Virus record (IMG/VR): IMGVR_UViG_3300042475_000803
Location: 1-28,929 of that record
Reading direction: 5' to 3' (one strand)
Length of the DNA stretch: 28,929 nucleotides
DNA from: a virus
The position numbers were made by a program, and so were the translations under genes. The notes under the pieces were generated by a model. The model was not told the DNA's origin. It did not search any database and saw nothing but the letters and a program-made list of their open reading frames with translations. Shown here piece by piece: positions 6,989-15,450 of this stretch. The first letter of the stretch is position 1. The number at the start of each line of letters is the position of its first letter.

Positions 6989-7912
6989 ATGGTAGATTTT
7001 GCTACACTCAAAAATAATCGTTCAAAGTCACTCGACAAATTGAACTCTCAGCTCTCGCAGATTGCACAGAAGAGCTACACCGATCCCAACGAAGGCAAGT
7101 TTTGGAAACCATCGCGAGATAAAGCTGGAAACGGCTTTGCGATCATTCGCTTTCTTCCTGCACCAAACGGAGAAGATATGCCATTCGTTCGTTTGTGGGA
7201 TCATGGTTTCCAAGGTCCGACTGGTCTTTGGTATATCGAAAATTCCTTAACCACAATCAACAAAGACGACCCAGTCTCAGAATTGAATTCTAAGCTGTGG
7301 AATTCCGGTGTTGAAGCAGACAAAGAACAGGCTCGCAAACAGAAGCGTCGTCTTCACTACATCGCTAACGTGTACGTGATTAAGGATAGCGCCAATCCCG
7401 ACAATGATGGAAAGGTTTTCCTTTTCAAGTTCGGCAAAAAGATCTTCGACAAGTTGAACGACTTGATGAACCCGCAATTCGAAGATGAAAAGCCGGTTAA
7501 CCCGTTCGATCTTTGGGAAGGTGCAAACTTCCGTCTTAAGATCCGTCAGTTCGAAGGTTACGCGAACTATGATAAGTCTGAATTCGACTCGTCTGAGCCT
7601 CTGTTCGAAGATGACTCTAAGTTGGAAAACGTTTGGAAATCAGAACATTCTCTGCAAGAAATCGTCGATCCTAAACACTTCAAACCTTACGCAGAGTTGA
7701 AGGCAAAGCTTTATCGTGTACTGAACCTTACTGGTGACCAGGTTGACGGTAATCGCAAAGCTGAAGACGAAGTTGATGAAGATCTTGACATGAGTCGTTT
7801 CTCAAAGAGCGAATCTCAGCAAGAAATGAAACAGTCTCAGTCGTCAATGGATAGCGTTGACGATGACGATGATGAAGATCTCGCCAAGTTCAGAAGCCTT
7901 ATTAAGTCATAA
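6989..7912 (+). CDS. 32: Single-stranded DNA-binding protein gp32
   Basis: Coats single-stranded DNA during replication, recombination and repair. The start ATG 6989 follows a strong AAGGAGAT (6975-6982). The 307-residue protein has the basic N-terminal region for cooperative binding (KNNRSKSLDKL), the OB-fold core (SELNSKLWNSG, YIANVYVIKD, GKVFLFKFGKKIFDKL, LWEGANFRLKIRQFEGYANYD) and an acidic C-terminal tail (DDDDDED) that recruits partners such as gp59. Unlike T4 gp32 it has no cysteine, so the T4 zinc site (one His, three Cys) is absent. A UUCG-loop terminator follows, and a perfect sigma70 promoter lies upstream in gene 59. Confidence 0.96.
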   Translation: MVDFATLKNNRSKSLDKLNSQLSQIAQKSYTDPNEGKFWKPSRDKAGNGFAIIRFLPAPNGEDMPFVRLWDHGFQGPTGLWYIENSLTTINKDDPVSELNSKLWNSGVEADKEQARKQKRRLHYIANVYVIKDSANPDNDGKVFLFKFGKKIFDKLNDLMNPQFEDEKPVNPFDLWEGANFRLKIRQFEGYANYDKSEFDSSEPLFEDDSKLENVWKSEHSLQEIVDPKHFKPYAELKAKLYRVLNLTGDQVDGNRKAEDEVDEDLDMSRFSKSESQQEMKQSQSSMDSVDDDDDEDLAKFRSLIKS

Positions 7913-7915
7913 TAG

Positions 7916-7936
7916 AGAGGAGCTTCGGCTCCTCTT
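7916..7936 (+). terminator. UUCG-tetraloop terminator after gene 32
   Basis: AGAGGAGC (7916-7923), loop TTCG, GCTCCTCT (7928-7935), starting four bases after the gene 32 stop. The very stable UUCG loop is typical of T4-type terminators. The T run is short, so read-through into the next gene is likely. Confidence 0.75.
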
Positions 7937-7957
7937 CCACTTAAAGAGGTGATTCAC

Positions 7958-8245
7958 ATGACAAAGAATAAAGAAATCATAGACTTTGATTTTGGATTTA
8001 GTTTCATAGACGACGAAATCGAAGAAGTAAAAGAGACTGCGATTAAACTTGAGTCTGCTCACGCAAACGACCAAGCTGCAATCGAGGATCTTCAAGAAAG
8101 ATTGAACAGACTATACAATTCGATAGTTCCGTTCTTAGATAATCTCTGCAGAAATCCAGAGAAATCAACAATTTATTGGCCGGATCGTGTAAAGAAGATT
8201 GAGGCCTATAAAGATAAGCTACTCTCAATTATAGAAGGAAGATAG
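7958..8245 (+). CDS. Conserved small protein between gp32 and UvsX
   Basis: This 95-residue protein starts at ATG 7958, with AAAGAGGTG upstream as ribosome binding site; the in-frame GTG at 7949 lies inside that site. The N-terminus is acidic (DFDFGFSFIDDEIEE), followed by a coiled-coil-like helix (about 25-55) and a conserved-looking block FLDNLCRNPEKSTIYWPDR at about 60-80. Similar blocks occur in small unassigned proteins of marine T4-like phages. It ends two bases before uvsX starts, so it is probably co-translated with the recombinase. Function unknown. Confidence 0.8.
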   Translation: MTKNKEIIDFDFGFSFIDDEIEEVKETAIKLESAHANDQAAIEDLQERLNRLYNSIVPFLDNLCRNPEKSTIYWPDRVKKIEAYKDKLLSIIEGR

Positions 8246-8246
8246 T

Positions 8247-9332
8247 ATGAGTCTGTTGGATAAACTCGTAAAGAATAGTACCATTAAGTTGACTGCTCCG
8301 ATCATGGAGTCGAAAGTCTATGGTAAGAAAGACATGGCTCCGACTCCAGTTCCTATGGTTAACGTAGCTCTGTCTGGTCGTATCGATGGTGGTGTAGCAC
8401 CTGGTCTGCTCGTCCTTGCAGGTCCATCAAAACACTTTAAGTCTGCGTTCGCACTTCTGATGGCTGCAGCTTATCTTGAGAGAAATAAGGACGCAATCCT
8501 GTTGTTCTATGACTCGGAATTTGGTACTCCACAATCGTATTTTGAATCCTTTGGTATTGATATGGGTAGGACTGTTCATACTCCTATCACGAACGTGGAA
8601 GAACTTAAATTCGATATCTCTCAGCAGCTCGATAAGATCGAAAAGAAAGATAACGTCATTATCATTATCGACTCTGTCGGAAACCTTGCATCGAAGAAAG
8701 AAGTCGAAGACGCCCTTGACGGTAAGTCCGTTGCTGATATGTCTCGTGCAAAGGCTCTTAAGTCGTTGTTCCGTATCGTGACTCCACATCTCAATCTGAA
8801 GGATATTCCTTTGATTGCGGTTAACCATACGTATAAAGAAATCGGTCTCTTTCCTAAGGACATCGTTTCTGGTGGTACTGGTATCTACTATTCGGCAGAT
8901 GCTATTTGGATCATTGGTCGTCAACAGGATAAGGTTGGTACTGAGATCCAGGGTTATCACTTTGTTATCAACATTGAGAAATCTCGCCACGTCAAAGAAA
9001 AGTCTAAGATTCCGATTAGCGTAAGCTGGGAGGGTGGCATCGCAAAGTGGTCCGGTCTTCTTGAGGTTGCCGAAAAAGGTGGTTTCATTCGCAAGCCTAA
9101 GGTCGGTTGGCACGAGGCTGTGAACCCAGACACTGGAGAAATTATCAGCGAAAAGCTTCTTCGAGCAAAAGAAATTGTTGACAGTAAAGAATTTTGGAAT
9201 AAAATGTTTACAGAGACAAACTTTGGAGAGTACATTAAGAACGCTTACACCGTAGGCGGAAGTATTATTCTAAGGGATGACGATAGTGAAGTTACATACG
9301 TTGATGACGACTCAGAAGAAGGTGATGAATGA
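8247..9332 (+). CDS. uvsX: RecA-like recombinase UvsX
   Basis: Forms filaments on single-stranded DNA and catalyses strand exchange for recombination-dependent replication and repair. The 361-residue protein has a Walker A motif GPSKHFKS at 59-66 and Walker B VIIIIDS ending at D142. A YKEIGLFPKDIVSGGTG segment matches the DNA-binding loop region of phage RecA-like proteins, and the C-terminus is acidic. Length and motifs match T4 UvsX (391 aa). It overlaps gene 41 by four bases (ATGA). The uvsX-41 order is that of T4, and a promoter for gene 41 lies in its 3' end. Confidence 0.96.
   Translation: MSLLDKLVKNSTIKLTAPIMESKVYGKKDMAPTPVPMVNVALSGRIDGGVAPGLLVLAGPSKHFKSAFALLMAAAYLERNKDAILLFYDSEFGTPQSYFESFGIDMGRTVHTPITNVEELKFDISQQLDKIEKKDNVIIIIDSVGNLASKKEVEDALDGKSVADMSRAKALKSLFRIVTPHLNLKDIPLIAVNHTYKEIGLFPKDIVSGGTGIYYSADAIWIIGRQQDKVGTEIQGYHFVINIEKSRHVKEKSKIPISVSWEGGIAKWSGLLEVAEKGGFIRKPKVGWHEAVNPDTGEIISEKLLRAKEIVDSKEFWNKMFTETNFGEYIKNAYTVGGSIILRDDDSEVTYVDDDSEEGDE
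9178..9205 (+). promoter_or_regulatory. Sigma70-type promoter for gene 41
   Basis: TTGACA (9178-9183), a 16-base spacer, TAAAAT (9200-9205): 11 of 12 consensus bases, identical in both hexamers and spacing to the promoter before ho1. It is inside uvsX, about 125 bases before the gene 41 start. Confidence 0.55.
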
Positions 9333-10786
9333 TCGAAAAGGCAATCCTGTCGAATTTGATCTATAACGAAGACTATTGCCGTAAAGTGTTTCCTTATATT
9401 AAAGAGGAATACTTCGACGACAATAGTCTTCGTAAGATCTTTTCAACTTATACCGATTATATGAATGAATACAAAGAGCCGCCATCTATTGAGGCTCTTA
9501 AGATCTCTATCGATAAACGTAAGGATCTTAACGAGTCTTCATATAAAGAAGTGGTGACTCTTATTGACGAATTGAAAGTTGATAAGGATACGAACGAACA
9601 CTTTCTTATCAATGAAACGGAAAAGTTCTGTCAGGATAAGGATCTCTATAACTCAATTCGTAGAGCAATCCTTATTCTTGACGGGCAGGATAAAGAACTT
9701 GACAAGGGAGCAATTCCAAAGATACTTTCGGACTCCCTTGGCATCGGCTTTGACTCTCATATCGGTCATGACTTCCTTGAAGATGTTGAGTCTCGACACA
9801 GCTACTATCATCGTAAAGATGAACGCATCGCGTTTGATATTGAACTTCTGAATAAAGTAACAAAGGGCGGTCTTCCTCGTAAGTCTATGACTGTCCTGCT
9901 TGCGACTACCGGTGGTGGTAAGTCTCTCGTTAAGTGTCACATGGCTGCTTCGAGTCTTATGTTCGGAAAGAACGTTCTGTATATTACAATGGAACTTGCC
10001 GAAGAAGAAGTTGCGAGAAGGATCGACGCAAACATCATGGACATAACTCTTGATGAAGTTCGAGAGCTTCCTCTCGATGTTTTTGAAAAGAAGATGGCTA
10101 TCTTTAAACGCAAGACTCCAGGTAAACTTATCATTAAGGAATATCCGACTGGGTCTGCTCACTCCGGTCATTTCCGTCACCTACTGAATGAGTTGCGCCT
10201 GAAGAAGAACTTTACACCAGATATTATCTTCTTGGACTATCTGAATATCTGTTCGTCTTCAAGAGTAAAGGGAGCTGCGCAAGCAAACTCCTATACTCTC
10301 GTAAAATCTATCGCAGAAGAAGTTCGTGGTCTTGCGATGGAGTTTAATTTAGCTATCGTAACTTCTTCGCAGTTCAATCGCGGAGCGTATGATAGTTCTG
10401 ACGTTGAACTATCGAATACTTCAGAGTCCATGGGTATTACTCATACTGCAGATGCAATCTTCGGCCTAGTTACATCCGAAGAATTGTCAGACCGTCGCCA
10501 GATCATATTCAAACAGCTTAAAAACCGTTGGGGTGATCTTGGTCAGTATCGAAGATTTATCGTTGGGATCGACCGTGCAAAGATGAAACTGTTCGATGCT
10601 GAAGAGTCTGCTCAGAAAACTCTGTTTAAAGAACCGCAGGATGACCGAACGAATAAACGTGGTGAGACTAAATTTACGAGTGATGATGAAGACTCCTCTG
10701 TCTTTGATAAGGGTGCTTTCAATCAGCAGTGGGATATTAAACCTAAGGGCAAAAAGTCGTTATTTGAAGTAGGAGATCTGAAATGA
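9329..10786 (+). CDS. 41: Replicative DNA helicase gp41 (DnaB family)
   Basis: Hexameric 5'-3' helicase that unwinds the fork and works with primase. The 485-residue protein has an N-terminal helical domain (about 1-150) and a RecA-like motor domain with Walker A ATTGGGKS at 192-199, then LYITMELAEEEVARR, the Walker B region IIFLDYLNIC and a VTSSQFNRG sensor-type motif, as in DnaB-family phage helicases. T4 gp41 is 475 aa. It is loaded by gp59, encoded upstream. It overlaps uvsX and the following small gene by ATGA junctions. Confidence 0.96.
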   Translation: MIEKAILSNLIYNEDYCRKVFPYIKEEYFDDNSLRKIFSTYTDYMNEYKEPPSIEALKISIDKRKDLNESSYKEVVTLIDELKVDKDTNEHFLINETEKFCQDKDLYNSIRRAILILDGQDKELDKGAIPKILSDSLGIGFDSHIGHDFLEDVESRHSYYHRKDERIAFDIELLNKVTKGGLPRKSMTVLLATTGGGKSLVKCHMAASSLMFGKNVLYITMELAEEEVARRIDANIMDITLDEVRELPLDVFEKKMAIFKRKTPGKLIIKEYPTGSAHSGHFRHLLNELRLKKNFTPDIIFLDYLNICSSSRVKGAAQANSYTLVKSIAEEVRGLAMEFNLAIVTSSQFNRGAYDSSDVELSNTSESMGITHTADAIFGLVTSEELSDRRQIIFKQLKNRWGDLGQYRRFIVGIDRAKMKLFDAEESAQKTLFKEPQDDRTNKRGETKFTSDDEDSSVFDKGAFNQQWDIKPKGKKSLFEVGDLK

Positions 10787-10977
10787 GCTATAGCGTAAAG
10801 AAACAAGAAGACGGTTACGATATTCTTGAAAAAGATACCGGTACATTGATTCATCTTAGCTGCGACGAAACCAAAGCAAGGGATATCTGTCGAAAAATGA
10901 ACCTTGGGTCTGGGTTCAATGGATGGACTCCGACGTTCTTTACTACGAAAGTAAATGCAGTATATGAAGAGGCGTAA
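10783..10977 (+). CDS. Conserved small phage protein
   Basis: This 64-residue protein overlaps the end of gene 41 (ATGA). The N-terminus has a strand pair (YSVKKQEDGYDILEKDTG), followed by a helix with a Cys (KARDICRKMNLGSGF) and an FNGWTPTFF motif. Similar KARDLCR...GSGFNG-type sequences occur in marine T4-like phages, but no role is known to me. Its stop codon lies in the loop of the terminator that ends this early operon. Confidence 0.75.
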   Translation: MSYSVKKQEDGYDILEKDTGTLIHLSCDETKARDICRKMNLGSGFNGWTPTFFTTKVNAVYEEA

Positions 10978-10990
10978 AGCCTCTTCTTTC
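10966..10990 (+). terminator. Intrinsic terminator ending the early replication operon
   Basis: GAAGAGGC (10966-10973), a 5-base loop and GCCTCTTC (10979-10986), followed by TTTCTTTT. The stem overlaps the last codons of the preceding gene, and a late promoter begins a few bases downstream, so this is an early/late boundary. Confidence 0.85.
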
Positions 10991-10993
10991 TTT

Positions 10994-11001
10994 TATAAAT
11001 A
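10994..11001 (+). promoter_or_regulatory. T4-type late promoter
   Basis: An exact TATAAATA lies 23 bases before the start of the nuclease-like gene, directly after the early terminator. This is the gp55/gp33-dependent late consensus of T4. It would drive the packaged-enzyme operon. Confidence 0.8.
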
Positions 11002-11023
11002 AAAGAAAACTCAGAGGTTTTCT

Positions 11024-11809
11024 ATGCAATCTTTTAGAAGGTATATTATTGAAGTGGCTCAACAAGGTTTTCAATACGAAAGAAATGCTGTTGAAGCGTT
11101 AAAACCATTTGACATCGTACCAAAAAGTTTTGTTCCTGCTGGCGCTGGATCTGATATACCAGATCTTATGATTAAAAGACCTGGGCCTGGCCAGACAGCA
11201 ACCGGGTGTGAACTTAAGATCACTGCGGCATCTGCAGGTTCGTTAGTCATGAAATGGAACGATGGCAATTGGTCGATAGGTAGTGAGAATGAAACCAATG
11301 ACGAAAAACTATTTGTCATAGAACTCGCTAAACAAGTTGGGATACTTGACACAATCAAATCTTCTTGGAAGCAAGAACCATATAAGTTTACGAAGAATAG
11401 AAACGTTTTGTCTGAGATAGAAGGACTAAACAAAAGAGAAATATATTCAAAAGAGCTTTCTCGTTTTTCAGAAATTAAAGGTGTTATACCTGCAACAAAG
11501 ATAGAAGAATACTACAATAAGAAAAAGACTTATTATGTAAATGTTGGTACTGATGGGTTCTTTTTATTAGGAAATAACAATCCGCTTGGATTAAAGGGTG
11601 TTCCTTCATTTGGTAATGCCGCAAACGCTGGTTATAGGGCAAGAGTGCAGGCAAAAGGTGGCGGAACATATCAATTTACATTTGAAATGAGTTTTTCAAT
11701 ACCAAGAGCACGAAGATCTCCGTTTAACATTGCACCTACGATGGGAAAAACAGTTAACATAGATTTCGATGTGATGGAAAAAACATTAAAAGATCTTTTT
11801 GGAGTTTAA
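11024..11809 (+). CDS. PD-(D/E)XK nuclease-like protein with capsid-targeting N-terminus
   Basis: The first residues, MQSFRRYIIE, fit the T4 capsid-targeting pattern (aromatic at 4 and 7, I/L at 8, E at 10), which the prohead protease cuts after I-x-E. The mature part looks like a restriction-endonuclease fold: helix with E19, GSDIPDL with D44 and D47, then GCELK with E63 and K65, the D...ExK catalytic layout. The rest (261 aa in total) includes a Gly-rich segment near residue 205 and a basic patch PRARRS. Its stop overlaps the next gene. Predicted to be a virion-packaged DNA-cleaving enzyme. The nuclease call is from motifs only; its target is unknown. Confidence 0.7.
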   Translation: MQSFRRYIIEVAQQGFQYERNAVEALKPFDIVPKSFVPAGAGSDIPDLMIKRPGPGQTATGCELKITAASAGSLVMKWNDGNWSIGSENETNDEKLFVIELAKQVGILDTIKSSWKQEPYKFTKNRNVLSEIEGLNKREIYSKELSRFSEIKGVIPATKIEEYYNKKKTYYVNVGTDGFFLLGNNNPLGLKGVPSFGNAANAGYRARVQAKGGGTYQFTFEMSFSIPRARRSPFNIAPTMGKTVNIDFDVMEKTLKDLFGV

Positions 11810-11811
11810 TG

Positions 11812-12417
11812 ATGCTTTCATTTAAATCTTTCATAACCGAACAGACTCGCGGTAAAGGTCTAACGATCTTTGATATCGATGAGACTCTCTTTCGCACTTC
11901 TGCTAAGATACGAGTGATGAAGGACGGCAAGTTAGTTCGTTCACTCGATAATCAAGAATTTAATACTTATAAATTGAAAGATGGCGAGTCCTATAACTTC
12001 GGGGAGTTTGAGTCCGCAGAAGTCTTTCAGAAGACTTCAGTCCCCATCATGAAGATGATCGAAAAAGCAAAGGCGATCATTAAGAACGCCACGGCTGCAG
12101 GGTCTAGAGTCATTATCGTGACTGCTCGATCCGATTTCGACGATAAGAAAAAGTTCCTTGACACATTCCGTCGTTATGGTATAGATATTGATAACGTATA
12201 TGTTGAGAGAGCTGGAAATCTAAAACTTGGATCATCTGCAAAGAACAAGAGGTTCGTCTTCCATAAGTATCTTCGTGGCGGTAAGTACGAGAGAGTTCGT
12301 TTCTTTGACGATGCCATGTCGAACATTACAATGTTTAAGGCTCTCGCAAAACAGTATCCAGGTATTTCCTTCGAGGCATATCACGTAAAGCACGACGGAT
12401 CAATAAGGAAAGTATGA
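11812..12417 (+). CDS. HAD-family phosphatase with capsid-targeting N-terminus
   Basis: The second of two adjacent ATGs (11812) is chosen because it gives MLSFKSFITE, an exact fit to the capsid-targeting pattern; ATG 11809 would add one Met. HAD motif I is FDIDETL with D21, D23 and T25, motif II is IIVTARSD, and motif IV is RFFDDAMSN. This architecture resembles the 3'-phosphatase domain of phage polynucleotide kinases, although no kinase P-loop is present. The gene (201 aa) sits between a nuclease-like and a ligase-like gene with overlapping ends, which supports a role on nucleic acid ends. A small-molecule phosphatase is the alternative. Confidence 0.85.
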   Translation: MLSFKSFITEQTRGKGLTIFDIDETLFRTSAKIRVMKDGKLVRSLDNQEFNTYKLKDGESYNFGEFESAEVFQKTSVPIMKMIEKAKAIIKNATAAGSRVIIVTARSDFDDKKKFLDTFRRYGIDIDNVYVERAGNLKLGSSAKNKRFVFHKYLRGGKYERVRFFDDAMSNITMFKALAKQYPGISFEAYHVKHDGSIRKV

Positions 12418-13646
12418 TGATAACTTTTAGAGAATACCTCGCCGAGGAAAAGAATCTCCATATGGAGCACCTTGAAGATGCCATTCTAAACCTCGGTGTT
12501 GATGGAACTCGTTCGTCAATCAACTTCCTCCGCTCGCTTCGAGACATGCTTGCTGGAAGATCTAAAGCTCCTATCAACGTAACCGTTAAGTGGGATGGCG
12601 CACCTGCCGTATTCGCTGGAATAGACCCTTCTGACCGTAAGTTCTTCGTCGCTAAGAAGGGTATCTTCAACAAGAATCCAAAGGTCTATAAAACAGACGA
12701 AGACATTGATGCCGATACCTCAGGCGATTTGAATACAAAATTGAAACTTGCTCTTGCTGAGCTTCCAAAGCTTGGCATCAAGGGTGTGATACAAGGTGAC
12801 TTTCTATATGCGAGAGAAGATATCAAAGAAGTTAACATTAATGATGAACCGCATATTACTTTTCATCCTAATACGATTGTTTACGCGGTACCTGAAAACA
12901 GCAAGCTTGCTAAGGAAATCCTCAGATCTAAGATCGGAGTGGTATGGCACACTCGATACAGAGGAGACTCTTTTGAAACAATGTCAGCGAGTTTTGGAGA
13001 AGAGATCGCAAGCGGCCTTAAGAAAGTAAATTCTGTCTGGTCCGTCGACGCCGTCTATAAAGACGTGTCCGGAACAGCTAACTTTACTTCAAACGAGACC
13101 GAAGCCGTCACTGAGATACTATCCAAGGCAGGAAAGCTCTTCAACTCGATTAAGAGGGAGACACTTAACGGCATCTCTGAGAACGAAGAGAGACTTATGA
13201 GAGTAAAGACCTTCGTAAACTCCAAGATCCGTCAGGGAGAAAGAGTTCGCAACTCTGCGGTGTTCGTCAACGACCTAATCGTATATCTGAACCGATACTA
13301 CGACGGCGAGATTGAAAAGAAAAAGACAGACGCTGGCAAGAAGGCTGTGATGGCTAAAAAAGACGAAGTAATGTCTTACTTTGACAAGACTCAGAGATCT
13401 CAGATCGTAGCGATGTTTGATCTATACAATCATATCATAGACGCAAAACTATTAATCATACGAAAGCTCGATAGAGCAAAGAGAATTGGTACCTTCCTCA
13501 AGACAGCTGACGGGTATAAGGTAACCGAGCAGGAAGGTTTTGTCGCAATCGACCACATGGGTAAGAACGCAGTTAAACTTGTAGACCGACTCGAATTTAG
13601 TAAAGCAAACTTCTCCGCGGAATACATAAAGGGATGGCAACGATAA
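12417..13646 (+). CDS. Ligase-like nucleotidyltransferase with capsid-targeting N-terminus
   Basis: ATG 12417 gives MITFREYLAE, which fits the capsid-targeting pattern; ATG 12414 adds one Met. Residues 56-64 read VKWDGAPAV. K58 in KWDG matches motif I of the covalent nucleotidyltransferases (DNA and RNA ligases, capping enzymes), where the Lys takes AMP or GMP. A later VIQGDFLY resembles motif III of RNA ligases. The C-terminal half is helical and basic. At 409 aa it is ligase-sized. A clear motif IV or V was not identified, so ligase activity is inferred. It overlaps both neighbours. Phage proteins of this type are usually annotated as unknown. Confidence 0.7.
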   Translation: MITFREYLAEEKNLHMEHLEDAILNLGVDGTRSSINFLRSLRDMLAGRSKAPINVTVKWDGAPAVFAGIDPSDRKFFVAKKGIFNKNPKVYKTDEDIDADTSGDLNTKLKLALAELPKLGIKGVIQGDFLYAREDIKEVNINDEPHITFHPNTIVYAVPENSKLAKEILRSKIGVVWHTRYRGDSFETMSASFGEEIASGLKKVNSVWSVDAVYKDVSGTANFTSNETEAVTEILSKAGKLFNSIKRETLNGISENEERLMRVKTFVNSKIRQGERVRNSAVFVNDLIVYLNRYYDGEIEKKKTDAGKKAVMAKKDEVMSYFDKTQRSQIVAMFDLYNHIIDAKLLIIRKLDRAKRIGTFLKTADGYKVTEQEGFVAIDHMGKNAVKLVDRLEFSKANFSAEYIKGWQR

Positions 13647-15448
13647 TGAGTAATGCAATTAACGAGTTGAAGAAAATGCTTCTTGAAGCAGCAGCTGCAC
13701 AGAAGAAGTCTCAAGAGCCAAATCTTAAAGAAGAAATTATAATTGCGCCTACGGCCATTGAGGAAGAAGACGTTGTAAAAAAGACGATGCACTATTTAAA
13801 TAGTCCACGTAAATCCGAACCTATTGTACGTAATGTGGCTGAAAATATAGAAACTCAAAGATGGAACGATCCTCTTCGAAGAGAACCTAGCGAAAAATTT
13901 GTAACATTTAAAGAAATGAACGATCATTACGGTTTGTTCTTACAGCGCATTCAACAACAAATGTCGTCAATCGGTGGTGGCGGTGAAGTTAACTTTTCTA
14001 GATTAGATGATATTAATTCAGCAACTGTGGGCACAAACAAGTATCTAACTTACGATCAAGCTACCAAAAAATTCATCTTTGATACGATAGAAACTGGCGA
14101 TGGTCTTTACTTAAATGGCAGTAATGAAGTTTCTCTTTCTGTTGCTTCATCAAGTGATCTTGGCGGGATAAAAATAGGTACTGCATTTACGATAGATGGA
14201 TCCGATAGACTTCAACTGAACGCGGCAACTAATGATATAATAGGCGGTGTTAGATTAGGACCCGGTGTCACTACCAATAACCAAGGCCAAATTATCATTA
14301 GCTCTGAAGGGCTCGATTTTAGTTTCGGTGACTTCCAAGCAACAGTTCCAGCTAATGGTGCTGCTACATTAAGTTCAGTGAATCTTGGTCAAAACATTGA
14401 TATAGTATCATCAGCCAATGGTGTTATTAATGTTATCGGCAATTTTCATGTGCATACACCAGATACATATGATCCAATCGACCCGGATGCAAATGGCGCC
14501 GTTTTTAGAGTAGACGAATCCGGCAAAGTTCGTATACTTGTGCCGAACGCTAATAGTAGTGAAGGCGCTGTTGAAATTATTGGTGGTTCGGGCGGAGTTT
14601 TCCAATCGCCAGTTAACACTGGAGTTATGTTACACGTTACAGGTATTGCCGGGTCACCTGGCGTACCTAGTAGAATATACAATGACTCACAAAATGCATT
14701 TTCTGCGTTTGTTTCGAGAAGATATAATAATACCGCAGCATCACCATCCGCGGTGTTGGCCGATGAAGAAATTATGCGTCTCAGCGGTACCGCACATAAT
14801 GGCACGATAATACCAGGAACAGCCAATCAACGTATTGTCTATAAGGCGTTAGGTAACCAAACCTTAACTAATCAAGGCGGTTATATTGAATTGTGGGCTA
14901 CTCCGATAAACACCACGACATTAGCTAAAATTGCCACTGTGGACAGTACAGGTATTACACTTGAATCAGGTAAGGTATTAACAGGTAATGTGTCAGGCTC
15001 TGCCGGTTCAGTTGCTGCTGCAAACGTTACTGGCACAACATTAGCAAGCAATGTAGTTACAAGTAGTTTGACTAGTGTGGGCACATTGGGTAGCTTAACC
15101 GTCACAAATCTTGTTACTGCTAGAAACTATCACGGTCAATCTCGTGATGCTGGAACACTAGGTGCGGCAGGCACGCTGACTATTGACTTTGCTACAGATC
15201 ATAATGTGTTAGTTGAACTTACTACTACTGCGGTCATTGCGTTCTCTAATATTACAGCAGGCAAGACTGTGACCGTATTGGTTAAGAATGATACTGGTAG
15301 CAATCGTGCTGTGACAACAGGCGTTAACGCTGGCAATCACACTGGGAATAACACTGCTCCTAACGTCAATGATGGTAGAACTGGTGTGTTTATCTATCGC
15401 ACATTTGGCACAGCAACCGGTGATGTCTATGTTGAGATCAGCGTTTAA
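13646..15448 (+). CDS. Tail-fibre-like virion protein
   Basis: ATG 13646 overlaps the stop of the ligase-like gene (TAATG); an earlier in-frame ATG at 13634 is possible. The 600-residue protein has a helical N-terminus (about 1-110, with LLEAAAAQKK), a GGGGEVNFSRLDDI linker, and then a long Gly/Ser/Thr/Asn-rich beta region. That region contains the SLTSVGTLGSLTVTNLV and SGSAGSVAAANVTGT motifs common in marine phage fibre shafts. The C-terminal 100 residues form a beta-domain (DHNVLVELTTTAVI..., ending GDVYVEISV). This suggests a trimeric receptor-binding or head-decorating fibre. It has no capsid-targeting N-terminus although it is in the same operon. Confidence 0.72.
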   Translation: MSNAINELKKMLLEAAAAQKKSQEPNLKEEIIIAPTAIEEEDVVKKTMHYLNSPRKSEPIVRNVAENIETQRWNDPLRREPSEKFVTFKEMNDHYGLFLQRIQQQMSSIGGGGEVNFSRLDDINSATVGTNKYLTYDQATKKFIFDTIETGDGLYLNGSNEVSLSVASSSDLGGIKIGTAFTIDGSDRLQLNAATNDIIGGVRLGPGVTTNNQGQIIISSEGLDFSFGDFQATVPANGAATLSSVNLGQNIDIVSSANGVINVIGNFHVHTPDTYDPIDPDANGAVFRVDESGKVRILVPNANSSEGAVEIIGGSGGVFQSPVNTGVMLHVTGIAGSPGVPSRIYNDSQNAFSAFVSRRYNNTAASPSAVLADEEIMRLSGTAHNGTIIPGTANQRIVYKALGNQTLTNQGGYIELWATPINTTTLAKIATVDSTGITLESGKVLTGNVSGSAGSVAAANVTGTTLASNVVTSSLTSVGTLGSLTVTNLVTARNYHGQSRDAGTLGAAGTLTIDFATDHNVLVELTTTAVIAFSNITAGKTVTVLVKNDTGSNRAVTTGVNAGNHTGNNTAPNVNDGRTGVFIYRTFGTATGDVYVEISV

Positions 15449-15450
15449 TT

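Noticed and set aside
8427-9113. A 228-codon open frame on the minus strand opposite uvsX
   Set aside because: It lies wholly inside a certain gene with Walker motifs; no ribosome binding site or domain, and every supported gene is on the + strand. It is a codon-bias shadow.
9699-9726. TTGACA with 16 bases to GATACT inside gene 41
   Set aside because: 10 of 12 bases but no gene starts downstream for over a kilobase; probably chance.
9653-10180. A 175-codon open frame on the minus strand opposite gene 41
   Set aside because: Antisense to the helicase motor region, Cys/His/Phe-rich without a family pattern; a shadow.
12158-12185. TTGACA with 16 bases to TATAGA inside the HAD gene
   Set aside because: Weak -10 and located in a late operon; not supported as a promoter.
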